From: Bradyrhizobium algeriense
GTDB lineage: Bacteria; Pseudomonadota; Alphaproteobacteria; Rhizobiales; Xanthobacteraceae
DNA: 64,000 bases
Assembly (NCBI RefSeq): GCF_003062295.1
Contig: NZ_PYCN01000001.1
Coordinates: 702,001-766,000 of the forward strand
Direction of reading: 5' to 3'
Part shown: positions 1 to 8,319 of the stretch, in pieces
How the letters are laid out: the number at the start of each line of letters is the position of its first letter
Numbering within the stretch: position 1 is the stretch's first letter
Program-made: the position numbers and the translations under genes
Notes under the pieces: model-generated
The model's database searches: none
What the model was told of the DNA's origin: nothing
What the model saw: only the letters and a program-made list of their open reading frames with translations

Positions 1-586
1 GATCGAACATCAGCGGTGCACGCGGCAGCGCAGGATCGCTGCGAGACGCCTTGCCGTAGCGAACGACATTCGTGTCCCAAAGCTGGTAGCTAAGTCCGGA
101 TGTGTGCGTCAACAGATTGCGTAGCGTGATGGGCTTTCGCGCGGCGCGCAGTTGCGGGGTCCCGTGCGCATCGAAACCATCGAGAACTTGAGGCGACCCA
201 AGCGTCGGATCAATTCTCGCCGCCGGTTCGTCCAGCTTGAGTTTGTCTCGCTCGACGAGTTGCAGGGCGGCGACGGATGTCAGCAATTTGGTCATTGACG
301 CGATACTGAAGACCGTATCGGCCGACATCCTGGCAGCCGCGCCCATGCTTCTCGCGCCAAATGCGCCCTGGTAGATCACCGACCGCTCCGTTGCGGCCAT
401 GGCTACAACGCCTGGCACGTCTGCCGCATCGACCCGGGCCTGCAAAACGGCGTCGATTTCCTGGCTACGAGACGGCGTGCGCAGCGGAGTTGCAAGGCCG
501 GGAATGGCTGCACCGGGGATCAGGCCTGCCGCCGCGGCGGCTGCTGTTCGCAACAACGTATCGCGCCGACTGAACCGCACTGTCAT
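1..586 (-). CDS. Serine hydrolase, class C beta-lactamase/esterase family (partial, Tat-exported)
   Basis: The gene starts at 586 and runs off the left edge, so only the N-terminal 195 residues are visible. They begin with a Tat-type signal (SRRDTLLRTAAAAAG) and continue into the serine beta-lactamase-like fold. The S-x-x-K catalytic motif reads SMTK at residues 97-100, followed by the family's LTHTSGLSY stretch. Members act as periplasmic esterases, D-aminopeptidases or penicillin-binding-like hydrolases, and the substrate cannot be read here. It closely resembles the protein at 55635-56822, with shared blocks such as [27 protein letters not shown] and KPITLR, so the two are paralogues. It lies 25 nt downstream of the racemase-like gene and looks like the last visible gene of the RpiR-led minus-strand operon. 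Confidence 0.88.
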   Translation of the reverse strand, partial: MTVRFSRRDTLLRTAAAAAAGLIPGAAIPGLATPLRTPSRSQEIDAVLQARVDAADVPGVVAMAATERSVIYQGAFGARSMGAAARMSADTVFSIASMTKLLTSVAALQLVERDKLKLDEPAARIDPTLGSPQVLDGFDAHGTPQLRAARKPITLRNLLTHTSGLSYQLWDTNVVRYGKASRSDPALPRAPLMFD

Positions 587-611
587 CGCGCTCCCCTCAA
601 CGCCCTGGAAC

Positions 612-1253
612 CTAAGGCCGGCCGGCGGAAAGCATTCCCTTCAATTTCAGCACCGCGCTGTCGGGCGTTGTCAGCACCGGCCGCCCGGTTACCTCGACGA
701 CCCGTTCTGCCGCAGGCGCCATGCTGTATTGCGCCAGCGCGATCAGGTCGCAATCGCGCAAATCTATTGAAGCTTCGACCACCAGGCGGTCATGGGTCGC
801 GCGGTCGCCGCGATCGAGCGCGGCCATGGCGCCTTCCGCCAGTTTCGGCACCAGTTCGATCGACGGCGGAAACTCCGGCGGCATCGAGGCCAGTGTCGGC
901 GGAAACGTCGACAGCAGCCCAATTCGGCGCCCCCGCGCGACCGCCTGCTCGATCATCGCCTCATTGGGCTTGAGCACCGGCATCGGGGCAAGCGCGCGGG
1001 CGACCGCTTCGATGCAGGGACCGAAGGCGGAGCAGGTGAACAGGATTGCGTCCGAACCGGTGCCGGCCGCGTAGCGCCCTAACTTCAGGAAGCGCTCGGT
1101 CATGGCTTCGGTGAGCCCGCCGTCCCGCGCCAGATCGGCCGACAGGCTGTCATCGAGCAGGTTCATCAGGCGGGCCTCCGGCCAAAGCCTGGCGAAGGAG
1201 GCCTCGATCGGCACGATCGAATGTTTCAGGGCGTGGATCAGGGTGATGCGCAT
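612..1253 (-). CDS. Aspartate/glutamate (hydantoin) racemase family protein
   Basis: A 213-residue protein, the usual size for the Asp/Glu/hydantoin racemase superfamily. These enzymes normally use two cysteines as acid/base pair to invert amino-acid stereochemistry. The first is present in FTCSAFG (Cys74), but the second site, usually GCTH-like, reads LAQYSM (residues 173-178) with no cysteine. A classical two-base racemase mechanism is therefore doubtful, and a related lyase, isomerase or one-sided enzyme is possible. It follows the AapJ-like gene by 57 nt and precedes the exported serine hydrolase by 25 nt, in what looks like one amino-acid catabolic operon. Confidence 0.8.
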   Translation of the reverse strand: MRITLIHALKHSIVPIEASFARLWPEARLMNLLDDSLSADLARDGGLTEAMTERFLKLGRYAAGTGSDAILFTCSAFGPCIEAVARALAPMPVLKPNEAMIEQAVARGRRIGLLSTFPPTLASMPPEFPPSIELVPKLAEGAMAALDRGDRATHDRLVVEASIDLRDCDLIALAQYSMAPAAERVVEVTGRPVLTTPDSAVLKLKGMLSAGRP

Positions 1254-1310
1254 GCGGATCAGTCTGGCTGCGGCACGGCTGGTGTCAACCCGACGCGCCG
1301 CAGCGTGAGT

Positions 1311-2324
1311 TTATTTAAACGGCAGGGCGTACATCAGGCCGCCCTTGGCCCAGGCCGCGTTCAGGCCGCGATCGAGCTTCAGCGGGCTCGACTTGCCGAC
1401 ATTGCGCTCAAATATCTCGCCATAATTGCCACCCGCCTTGATTGCCTGCAGCATCCACTTGTTGTCGAGGCCGAACCGCGATCCGAGATCGCCTGACGTG
1501 CCGAGCAGCCGCTGGATAGCCGGGATGCTGCTGGACTTCGCCATCTCGTCGGCATTGGCCGCGGTGACGCCGAGTTCTTCCGCCTCGATCAGGCCGTAGT
1601 GCAGCCAGGCGATGATGTCGGTCCACACCTCGTCGCCGTTGCGGGTGAACGGGCCGAGCGGCTCCTTGCTGATGGTCTGCGGCAGCACGACATAGTCGGC
1701 GGGATTCGAGGCCGCCGTGGTGACGGCGCCCGCCAGGGCGGAAGCGTCCTGGGTCATGGCATCGCAGCGCCCGCCGAAGAAGGTCTGGTACATGGTGTCG
1801 GTGCGGTCGAACACCAGCGGCTTCCATTCGATGCCGTTGGCGCGGCCGTAATCGCCGAGCGTGACTTCGTGGGTCGTGCCCTGCGCGACGCAGACGGTGG
1901 CGCCGTTCAGGCCCTTGAGATCTTTGACGCCGGCATCGGCACGCACGACAAACCCCTGGCCGTCGTAGAAATTGACCGGGCCCTGCCGCAACCCGAGCGT
2001 CACGCCGCGCAGATAGGTCTGGGTCGAGTTGCGGTAGAGCACGTCGATTTCGCCTGACTGCAGGGCGGTGAAGCGGTTCTGCGCCGTGAGTGCGACGTAT
2101 CGCACTTTTTTGGCGTCGCCGAGCACGCCGGCCGCCAATGCGCGGCAATAGTCGACGTCGAGCCCCTTGTAATTGCCTTGCGAGTCCGGCGTCGAGAAGC
2201 CGGCAAAACCGGCGCTGACGCCGCACACCAGCATGCCGCGCTGCTTGACCGTATCAAGCGTTCCGGCCTGCGCCGTCAGGCACGACGCGGCGAGCAAGCC
2301 TGTAGCGATGACGACCTTCTTCAT
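1311..2324 (-). CDS. AapJ-like general amino-acid ABC transporter periplasmic binding protein
   Basis: A 337-residue solute-binding protein of family 3. It starts with a signal peptide (MKKVVIATGLLAAS..., cleavage likely after LTAQA) and continues with the AapJ-type opening VKQRGMLVCGVSAGFAG and the KGLDVDYCRALAAG block. ATG at 2324 was preferred over an upstream start at 2351 because AGGAGGA sits just before it. It should bind an amino acid in the periplasm and feed the two AapQ/M-like permeases at 4668-6981, which are divergent rather than in the same operon. The gene follows the aminotransferase by 13 nt. Confidence 0.9.
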   Translation of the reverse strand: MKKVVIATGLLAASCLTAQAGTLDTVKQRGMLVCGVSAGFAGFSTPDSQGNYKGLDVDYCRALAAGVLGDAKKVRYVALTAQNRFTALQSGEIDVLYRNSTQTYLRGVTLGLRQGPVNFYDGQGFVVRADAGVKDLKGLNGATVCVAQGTTHEVTLGDYGRANGIEWKPLVFDRTDTMYQTFFGGRCDAMTQDASALAGAVTTAASNPADYVVLPQTISKEPLGPFTRNGDEVWTDIIAWLHYGLIEAEELGVTAANADEMAKSSSIPAIQRLLGTSGDLGSRFGLDNKWMLQAIKAGGNYGEIFERNVGKSSPLKLDRGLNAAWAKGGLMYALPFK

Positions 2325-2337
2325 ATCGTTCCTCCTG

Positions 2338-3687
2338 CTAATGACCCACACTCTTCAAGGCGCTATCGACCGCGTGACCGAGGCGGTCGACAATCATGTC
2401 GATATCGTCCGACGTCGCGATATAGGGCGGCGCGAGCAGCACATGATCGCCGCTGCGGCCATCCACGCATCCGCCCGCGGGATAGCAGCCAAGGCCGCCT
2501 TCGAACGCGATCGCCTTGATGCGCTGGTTCAATTTCAGCGCCGGGTCGAACGGGGCGCGGGTGGCGCGATCGGCGACGAGTTCGATGGCCTGGAACAGGC
2601 CGCGGCCCCTGATGTCGCCGACATGGCGGTGATTGCCGAAACGCTCGGTCAGCCGCCGCTCGAGCTGGGCGCCGAGAGTCCTGACCCTGTCGAGCAATTG
2701 CTCGTCATCGATCACCCGCTGCACCTCGAGCGCCGCGGCGCAGGCCAGCGGATGCGCCATATAAGTATGGCCGTGCAGGAACGCGCCCGAACCGTCGCGG
2801 ATCACATCGACGATGCGCGCGCTCGCAAGCATGGCGCCGATCGGCTGGTAGCCGCCGCCCAGTCCCTTGGCGATCGCCTGGATGTCGGGCGCGATGCCTT
2901 CCTGCTCCCAGGCGTGACGCGTGCCGGTGCGGCCCATGCCGCACATCACCTCGTCGAGGATGACCAGCGCACCGTACCGGTCGCAGATCTCCCGGACGGC
3001 GCGGAAATATCCCTCCGGCGCCGGCACGCAGCCGGCGGTCGCGCCCACAACGGGCTCGGCGATGAACGCCGCCACGTTATCCGGGCCGAGACGCTGGAAT
3101 TCCGCTTCGAGCTCGGCCGCCAGCCGGCCGACGAAATCCGCCTCGGATTCGCTGTCCTGTTTTTCGTGATAGGCGAAGGCTGGGGTCACGTGGCTGAAGG
3201 CCGACGACAACAGCGGGGCATAGGGCTCGCGACGCCAGGCATTGCCGCCGGCAGCCAGCGCTCCCAGCGTGTTGCCGTGATAGCTCTGGCGACGCGCGAT
3301 GAAGCGCTGGCGCTGCGGCTGGCCGATCTCGATAAAATACTGCCGCGCCAGCTTGATACTGGCCTCGATCGCTTCCGAACCACCGCTGACGAGATAGGCG
3401 TAACCCAGACCGCCGGGCTCGTGGCCCACGAGCTTGTCGGCCAGCGCTTCGGCCGGCTCCGACGAGAAGAAGCTGGTGTGGGCGTAGGCCAGCTTGGACG
3501 CCTGCCGCGACATCGCCTCGAGCACGCGCGGATGCTGGTGGCCGAGACAGGAGACGGCAGCGCCGCCGGATGCATCCAGAATCCGCCTTCCGTCCTCGCC
3601 AATCAGCCAGACGCCCTCGCCGCCGATCGCCCTGGGAGGGGTGTCACGCAGGCTTCGATGCAGCACCCGGCTCTTGCTGACGCGCAT
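2338..3687 (-). CDS. Class III PLP-dependent aminotransferase (aspartate aminotransferase family)
   Basis: A 449-residue fold-type I aminotransferase of class III (omega-amino-acid/pyruvate, ornithine or 4-aminobutyrate type). Visible features are the LVSGGSEAIEASIKLAR phosphate-binding region, the cofactor-contacting Asp245 in VILDEVMCG, and the PLP-binding lysine at about Lys274 in AIAKGLGGGY. ATG at 3687 was chosen because GAGGAGGG ends 10 nt before it, while the in-frame TTG at 3696 abuts that site. It lies 5 nt after the RpiR regulator stop and 13 nt before the AapJ-like gene. The amino donor is not deducible; context suggests the amino compound imported by the adjacent transporter. Confidence 0.92.
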   Translation of the reverse strand: MRVSKSRVLHRSLRDTPPRAIGGEGVWLIGEDGRRILDASGGAAVSCLGHQHPRVLEAMSRQASKLAYAHTSFFSSEPAEALADKLVGHEPGGLGYAYLVSGGSEAIEASIKLARQYFIEIGQPQRQRFIARRQSYHGNTLGALAAGGNAWRREPYAPLLSSAFSHVTPAFAYHEKQDSESEADFVGRLAAELEAEFQRLGPDNVAAFIAEPVVGATAGCVPAPEGYFRAVREICDRYGALVILDEVMCGMGRTGTRHAWEQEGIAPDIQAIAKGLGGGYQPIGAMLASARIVDVIRDGSGAFLHGHTYMAHPLACAAALEVQRVIDDEQLLDRVRTLGAQLERRLTERFGNHRHVGDIRGRGLFQAIELVADRATRAPFDPALKLNQRIKAIAFEGGLGCYPAGGCVDGRSGDHVLLAPPYIATSDDIDMIVDRLGHAVDSALKSVGH

Positions 3688-3692
3688 GACGG

Positions 3693-4568
3693 TCAACCCT
3701 CCTCGGCAACATATTGCGACATCGCGGCCAGCCGGCCTTCGGTCTCCTCAAGGCGGCGCTTTGCCTTGGCGCCGCCCAGCACGAAGGTGACCGCCGCCAG
3801 CGATTGCGCAATCGCAATGGCGCCGGTCAGGCTCGGGAAGAATCCGGGCGATGCGGCGGCCTCATAGAGCAGCAGATGATCGGCGCCCTCCGCCATCGGC
3901 GCGGTGATCGCGTCGGCAATCGCAATCAATGTGGCGCCGGAATCATGCGCGGCGCGCGCCGACAGCACGCTGGCCCTGGAATAGGGCGCAAAGCCGATGA
4001 CCACGACCGCATCGCCACGCTGGAAGGCGCCAAGGTCGAGATCTTCCGGCCCGGAGCCGCCGACCAGTTGCACCTCGTCAGACCGAAACAGCCGGAGCTG
4101 ATAGTTGAGCAACTCGGCGACGCTGCGGCAGCTTCGAAAGCCGGCGATCCAGATTCGCCGCGCGGCATGCAGCGCCTTGGCTGCTTCGGCCACGGAACTC
4201 GTGGAAATGCGCGCAAGGCCCGCCGCCTCGGCTTCGAGCTTGTCGGCGACCAGCGAGATGTCGGCGTTGGGCCCCTTGCGGCCGGCGCGGGTGCGGGCCG
4301 AGAACGGCTGGGCCTGCGCCGGCCGGCGCGCCTCGGTCAACGCGGCGCGCAACTCGTCCCATCCGGAATAGCCCAGCGCCTTGGCCAGACGCGTGAAGGC
4401 AGCGGGATCGGCGCCGGCCTCGGCGGCCAGATCGCGCATCGAACGCGTGGTGGCGTCGTAATCATTGGCGGCGACGAAGCGCCCGACCTGCTGCAGCCGC
4501 GCCGGCAGCGACGGCAGGGCACTGCATAGTTCGCTCAGCGGCGAGGATTTCGGCTGGGACTGCGCCAT
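3693..4568 (-). CDS. MurR/RpiR family transcriptional regulator
   Basis: A 291-residue protein with an N-terminal RpiR helix-turn-helix domain (about residues 10-85) and a C-terminal SIS domain (about 130-265, with the loop VVVIGFAPYSR). SIS domains of this family bind phosphosugars or other small effectors. ATG at 4568 begins the conserved part; the longer open frame to 4814 crosses the divergent promoter gap and is not supported. It is the first gene of the minus-strand operon and is divergent from the permease pair, so it probably controls both directions from the 99-nt gap containing the dyad at 4578-4604. The effector is unknown. Confidence 0.9.
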   Translation of the reverse strand: MAQSQPKSSPLSELCSALPSLPARLQQVGRFVAANDYDATTRSMRDLAAEAGADPAAFTRLAKALGYSGWDELRAALTEARRPAQAQPFSARTRAGRKGPNADISLVADKLEAEAAGLARISTSSVAEAAKALHAARRIWIAGFRSCRSVAELLNYQLRLFRSDEVQLVGGSGPEDLDLGAFQRGDAVVVIGFAPYSRASVLSARAAHDSGATLIAIADAITAPMAEGADHLLLYEAAASPGFFPSLTGAIAIAQSLAAVTFVLGGAKAKRRLEETEGRLAAMSQYVAEEG

Positions 4569-4577
4569 GAAACATAT

Positions 4578-4604
4578 GTTGCACAAATACCGTTTTGGTG
4601 CAAC
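4578..4604. promoter_or_regulatory. Inverted repeat, candidate RpiR operator
   Basis: GTTGCAC and GTGCAAC form perfect 7-nt arms separated by 13 nt. The dyad lies 9 nt upstream of the RpiR regulator start, inside the divergent gap to the permease genes. Its place and symmetry fit an autoregulatory operator, which is an inference. Confidence 0.5.
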
Positions 4605-4667
4605 GTTTGAAACGCGCCCCAGGGCGCATGGCCGAAGATCGCCTGTCGCCAGAAGGATCCTTGTGCT

Positions 4668-5855
4668 GTGACGACATCCACACCCGACCTCCCACACCGC
4701 AGGCGGCTGCGCTTCTCGCTGAACCGCCAGCAGATCATCGGCCTGCTCTGGCAGGTCGCAGTGGTCGGGATCGCGGTCGCGATCGTCGCCTTCCTGTGGT
4801 CGAACGCCCTGCACAATCTTTCGGTACGCCGAATTTCGACCGGCTTCGCGTTTCTCGGCCGCGAAGCCGGCATGCCGATCGCGGACACCTGGCTCGCCTA
4901 TAGCCCGAAGGACCCCTACGTCCGCGCCTTCATCGTCGGCATCGTCAATACGCTTCGTGTCGCTGTGATCGGCATCGTGCTGGCGACCGTGCTCGGCACG
5001 CTGATCGGCATCGCGCGGCTGTCGTCGAACTGGCTGTTGTCACGGCTGGCCGCCGTCTATGTCGAACTGCTCCGCGACATTCCCCTGCTGCTGCAATTGC
5101 TGCTCTGGTACGTGCTGATGCAGGGATTGCCGGCGGCGCGGGCAGCATGGAAGCCGATCGAGGGAGTGTTTCTTTCCAACCGGGGCCTGGTGCTTCCATC
5201 AGTCCCGATCGCGGAAGCAAATCTCTGGGTGATCGCGGCCGTCATCGCCGGGCTGATCGCCCTCTATGTGCTGCGGCGGCAATTGATGGCGCGACAGATG
5301 GCCGACGGCAAGGTGCGCCATCTCTGGCCCTACGCGCTGGCCCTGCTCGTGGGATTGCCGGCGCTGGTGTCGTTTGGCCTCGGCGCATCCTGGACCGTCA
5401 CGCTGCCCGAACTGCGCGGCTTCAATTTCGTCGGCGGGCTGACGCTGGCGCCGGAATATTTCGCGCTGCTGATCGCGCTCGTCACCTACACGTCTGCCTT
5501 CATCGCCGAAATCGTCCGTAGCGGCATCCAGGCTGTGCCCAGGGGCCAATGGGATGCGGCCAACGCGCTCGGCCTGCGCCGGAGCTTTGTGCTTCAGCGC
5601 ATCGTGCTGCCGCAGGCGCTGCGCGTCATCATTCCGCCGATGACCAGCCAGTATCTGAACCTCACCAAGAATTCCTCGCTGGCCGTCGCGGTCGGCTATC
5701 AGGACGTGGTGTCGATCGCCAACACGACGCTGAACCAGACCGGTCAGGCGATCGAAGCCATCGCGCTCATCATGATGGTGTTCCTGACCATCAGCCTCGG
5801 CATCAGCCTGTTCATGAACTGGTACAACGCGCGCATCGCGCTGGTGGAGCGCTGA
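4668..5855 (+). CDS. AapQ-like amino-acid ABC transporter permease
   Basis: A 395-residue inner-membrane permease of the His/Glu/Gln/Arg family, the normal length for AapQ. A first membrane segment lies at about residues 27-46, and the permease core carries the ATPase-contacting loop around EIVRSGIQAVPRGQWD. The long periplasmic insertion between helices that marks AapQ is present. Start is GTG at 4668 with AAGGA 10 nt upstream. It is followed 4 nt later by the AapM-like gene and is divergent from the regulator, aminotransferase and binding-protein operon. No aapP-type ATPase follows in the window. Confidence 0.92.
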   Translation: MTTSTPDLPHRRRLRFSLNRQQIIGLLWQVAVVGIAVAIVAFLWSNALHNLSVRRISTGFAFLGREAGMPIADTWLAYSPKDPYVRAFIVGIVNTLRVAVIGIVLATVLGTLIGIARLSSNWLLSRLAAVYVELLRDIPLLLQLLLWYVLMQGLPAARAAWKPIEGVFLSNRGLVLPSVPIAEANLWVIAAVIAGLIALYVLRRQLMARQMADGKVRHLWPYALALLVGLPALVSFGLGASWTVTLPELRGFNFVGGLTLAPEYFALLIALVTYTSAFIAEIVRSGIQAVPRGQWDAANALGLRRSFVLQRIVLPQALRVIIPPMTSQYLNLTKNSSLAVAVGYQDVVSIANTTLNQTGQAIEAIALIMMVFLTISLGISLFMNWYNARIALVER

Positions 5856-5859
5856 TCCC

Positions 5860-6981
5860 ATGACGTCGATTACTGATGCGCCGCAAAATCCGCTGCCGTT
5901 CAACAGCGCGCGATCGCGCAAGATCCCGGGCGGGCGCGTCATCCGCTGGCTGCGCGCCAACCTGTTCGCCTCGGTCACCTCAAGCGTCATTTCCGTGCTG
6001 CTGATCGCGCTGCTCGCAAAGGCGTTCGGGAGCCTCGTGCAATGGGGCTACTGGAATGCGATCTGGTCGGTGCCCGGCGACCAGACCGGCGCCTGCCGGT
6101 CGATCCGCGGGCTCGGCGCCTGCTGGGCCGTGATCCCCGAGAAATATCGCTTCATCCTGTTCGGCACCTATCCATTCAGCGAGCAATGGCGTCCGGCGCT
6201 GGTGTGCCTGACATTCATTGCGCTGTTCTATGTGTCGAGCCGGCGGAGCTGGTGGCGCAAGGAACTGGTGGCGGTGTGGGCGGCGGCGCTGGCGCTGATC
6301 GGCGTGCTGATGTGGGGCGGCATCGCAGGACTAACCTACGTGTCGCAGGACCGCTGGGGCGGGCTACCGGTGACGCTGATCCTGGCAACGTTCGGGCTCG
6401 CCTTCGGCTTTCCGCTCGGCATCGTCGTGGCGCTGGGCCGCCGCTCGAAACTTCCCGCGATCCGATCGCTCTGCGTGCTCTATGTCGAACTGATCCGCGG
6501 CGTCCCGCTGATCAGCCTCTTGTTCATGGCGAGCGTGATGTTTCCGCTGTTCATGCCCGACGGCGTCAACATCGATAAACTGCTCCGGGCTCAGATCGCG
6601 TTCGTGCTGTATGCCGGCGCCTATCTTGCCGAAGTTATCCGCGGCGGACTGCAGGCCGTACCGAGAGGGCAGCACGACGCCGCCGACGCGCTCGGGCTTT
6701 CCTACTGGAAGAAGAACGGCCTGATCATCCTGCCGCAGGCGATCCGCCACGTGATCCCGCCGCTGGTGAACACGTTCATCGCCTTCTTCAAGGATACCAG
6801 CCTGGTGCTGATCATCGGCATTTTCGACCTGCTGACGACGGCGAAGACGTCAATCATCGATCCGGCCTGGCAGCCGTTCAGCGTCGAGGTCTACGTGTTC
6901 GTAGGGGTGATCTATTTCGTCTTCTGCTTTGCCATGTCCCGCTATAGCCGGCAGCTTGAGGCGCAGGCCCGGCCGAACTGA
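5860..6981 (+). CDS. AapM-like amino-acid ABC transporter permease
   Basis: A 373-residue polytopic permease, partner of the AapQ-like protein in a heterodimeric channel. The ATPase-contact loop reads EVIRGGLQAVPRGQHD followed by ADALGLSYWKKN. A non-conserved N-terminal region holds one membrane segment and the conserved core lies in the C-terminal half. It starts 4 nt after the previous stop, with only a weak GGAG-like ribosome site, so translational coupling is likely. In classic aap operons the ATPase gene aapP comes next; here a DUF1428 gene on the opposite strand does, so the ATPase must be supplied from elsewhere. Confidence 0.92.
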   Translation: MTSITDAPQNPLPFNSARSRKIPGGRVIRWLRANLFASVTSSVISVLLIALLAKAFGSLVQWGYWNAIWSVPGDQTGACRSIRGLGACWAVIPEKYRFILFGTYPFSEQWRPALVCLTFIALFYVSSRRSWWRKELVAVWAAALALIGVLMWGGIAGLTYVSQDRWGGLPVTLILATFGLAFGFPLGIVVALGRRSKLPAIRSLCVLYVELIRGVPLISLLFMASVMFPLFMPDGVNIDKLLRAQIAFVLYAGAYLAEVIRGGLQAVPRGQHDAADALGLSYWKKNGLIILPQAIRHVIPPLVNTFIAFFKDTSLVLIIGIFDLLTTAKTSIIDPAWQPFSVEVYVFVGVIYFVFCFAMSRYSRQLEAQARPN

Positions 6982-7057
6982 CGGGCGAGCTAGCGCCGGC
7001 GCTGACGGCGCTTGATGACCGACGACGATCAGCGCCGCTCGCCGCGACGATTACGAG

Positions 7058-7426
7058 CTACACCTTCACCAGGCTTTCAAAGCCGCCATAGATCATCCGC
7101 TTGCCGTCGAACGGCGGCTTCGCTTTCGGATCCATCATCTCGCTAAGCCGCGGATCCGCCATCACCTTGGCGTTGATCCTGTCGCGCTGGGCGCGCGACT
7201 TGTAGGTGATCCAGGAGAATATCACGGTCTCGCCCGGCTTCAGCTTGACGCTGCGCGGGAAGGACGTGAGCTTGCCGACCTTGACGTCGTCGGCGACCCA
7301 TTCGCGGTAATCCAGCGCGCCGTATTCACGCCAGATCTTGCCGCACTTCTTCGACAAGGCGGCGTAGGCCGAGAGGTTTTTCTTCGGGACGGCGACGATG
7401 AAACCATCGACGTAAGGCATGGACAT
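7058..7426 (-). CDS. DUF1428 family protein
   Basis: A 122-residue cytosolic protein matching the whole length of the DUF1428 (YbaA-like) family: N-terminal YVDGFIVAVPKKNLSAY, central FSWITYKSRAQRD and a C-terminal KRMIYGGFESLV close. The family has a dimeric alpha/beta ferredoxin-like fold and no established function. The gene stands alone, convergent with the AapM-like permease and separated from the DUF899 gene by a palindromic repeat. Confidence 0.88.
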   Translation of the reverse strand: MSMPYVDGFIVAVPKKNLSAYAALSKKCGKIWREYGALDYREWVADDVKVGKLTSFPRSVKLKPGETVIFSWITYKSRAQRDRINAKVMADPRLSEMMDPKAKPPFDGKRMIYGGFESLVKV

Positions 7427-7463
7427 TGCTCTCCGTTATTTTAAGTCATTGCGAGCGGGCGCC

Positions 7464-7543
7464 GTCATTCCGGGGCGATGCAAAGCATCGAACCCGGAAT
7501 CTCGAGATTCCGGGTCTGGTCCTTCGGACCATCCCGGAATGAC
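7464..7543. repeat. Dispersed palindromic repeat, family A, copy 1
   Basis: Bounded by GTCATTC and GAATGAC. Inside are hairpin CGATGC-AAA-GCATCG, a perfect 22-nt palindrome at 7493-7514 centred on CTCGAG, and hairpin GGTCC-TTC-GGACC. Other copies lie at 15227, 21741 and 54848. Confidence 0.85.
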
Positions 7544-7569
7544 AGCGGAGAATGCAGCGCTAATGGCCG

Positions 7570-8304
7570 CTAACCATGACAACAAGATGCCTGAACCGGC
7601 GCCGGTTGGTATTGGTCACGTAGCCGCACCCAGTCCATTGGATAGGGCAGGCCTTCCTCGTGGCGCCCGAGCGGCGTCAGGTCGAGATAGTGGTAGGCGG
7701 CATTCATCATGTCGAGGCCGCGCGCGTAACAGGAATAGATGTGGAAGATGTTCCCTTCCTCGTCGCGATAGAACACGCTGATTCCGGGCGCTTCCTCGCT
7801 TCCGAACGAGGTGGTTCCGAAATTGTAATTGCCGCCTCTCTCGATCTGCTCCGGCGTGAATGAAACGCCGTAGTCGTAGTTGAACGTATTGCCGCCTGAC
7901 GACAGCCAGTCGAACGTCCAGCCCATCCGCTGCTTGAAGGCGGCAAGCTTTGGCAGCGGCGCGCGCGAGATCGCGACCATCGTGGTGTCGCGGGCGGCCA
8001 GATGCGGGATCATACGCTCGAAGCCGTCGGCCCAGAACGAACAGCTCTTGCAGGCCTCGTTCCAGTCGGGCGCGAACATGACGTGCTGCACCACGAGCTG
8101 GCTGCGTCCCCTGAACAGGTCGGCCAGCGACACTTTTCCATCGGGCCCATCGAACACGTAATCCTTGTCGATCTTGACCCATGGCAGCGCACGGCGCTCC
8201 TCGGCCAGGCGCTCGCGCGCCTTGGTGTATTCCTTCTCTTGCGCAAGGTGGGCCTCGCGGGCGGCGATCCATTCTTCTCGGGAAACGACGGGGTGAGGCT
8301 GCAT
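7570..8304 (-). CDS. DUF899 family thioredoxin-like protein
   Basis: A 244-residue DUF899 protein, a thioredoxin-fold family often found beside AHSA1/SRPBCC and ArsR genes, as here. A CxxC pair lies at Cys85-Cys88 (ACKSCSFW) at the thioredoxin-like active-site position, after the family block VVQHVMFAPDW. The C-terminus ends in CCHG, an extra cysteine pair that could bind metal or form a disulfide. The biochemical role is not established. The gene lies 15 nt downstream of the AHSA1-like gene and is probably in one operon with it and the ArsR regulator. Confidence 0.87.
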   Translation of the reverse strand: MQPHPVVSREEWIAAREAHLAQEKEYTKARERLAEERRALPWVKIDKDYVFDGPDGKVSLADLFRGRSQLVVQHVMFAPDWNEACKSCSFWADGFERMIPHLAARDTTMVAISRAPLPKLAAFKQRMGWTFDWLSSGGNTFNYDYGVSFTPEQIERGGNYNFGTTSFGSEEAPGISVFYRDEEGNIFHIYSCYARGLDMMNAAYHYLDLTPLGRHEEGLPYPMDWVRLRDQYQPAPVQASCCHG

Positions 8305-8319
8305 GGGGCGCTCCTGCGT

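Noticed and set aside
2173..3867. Plus-strand frame across the aminotransferase
   Set aside because: The minus-strand aminotransferase has its PLP lysine, Asp and ribosome site in place.
4668..6981. A complete amino-acid ABC transporter in this cluster
   Set aside because: No ATP-binding subunit gene with Walker motifs is found near the permeases or the receptor.
7464..7543. Family A repeats as CRISPR units
   Set aside because: Copies are single, far apart and palindromic, with no regular spacers and no cas genes.
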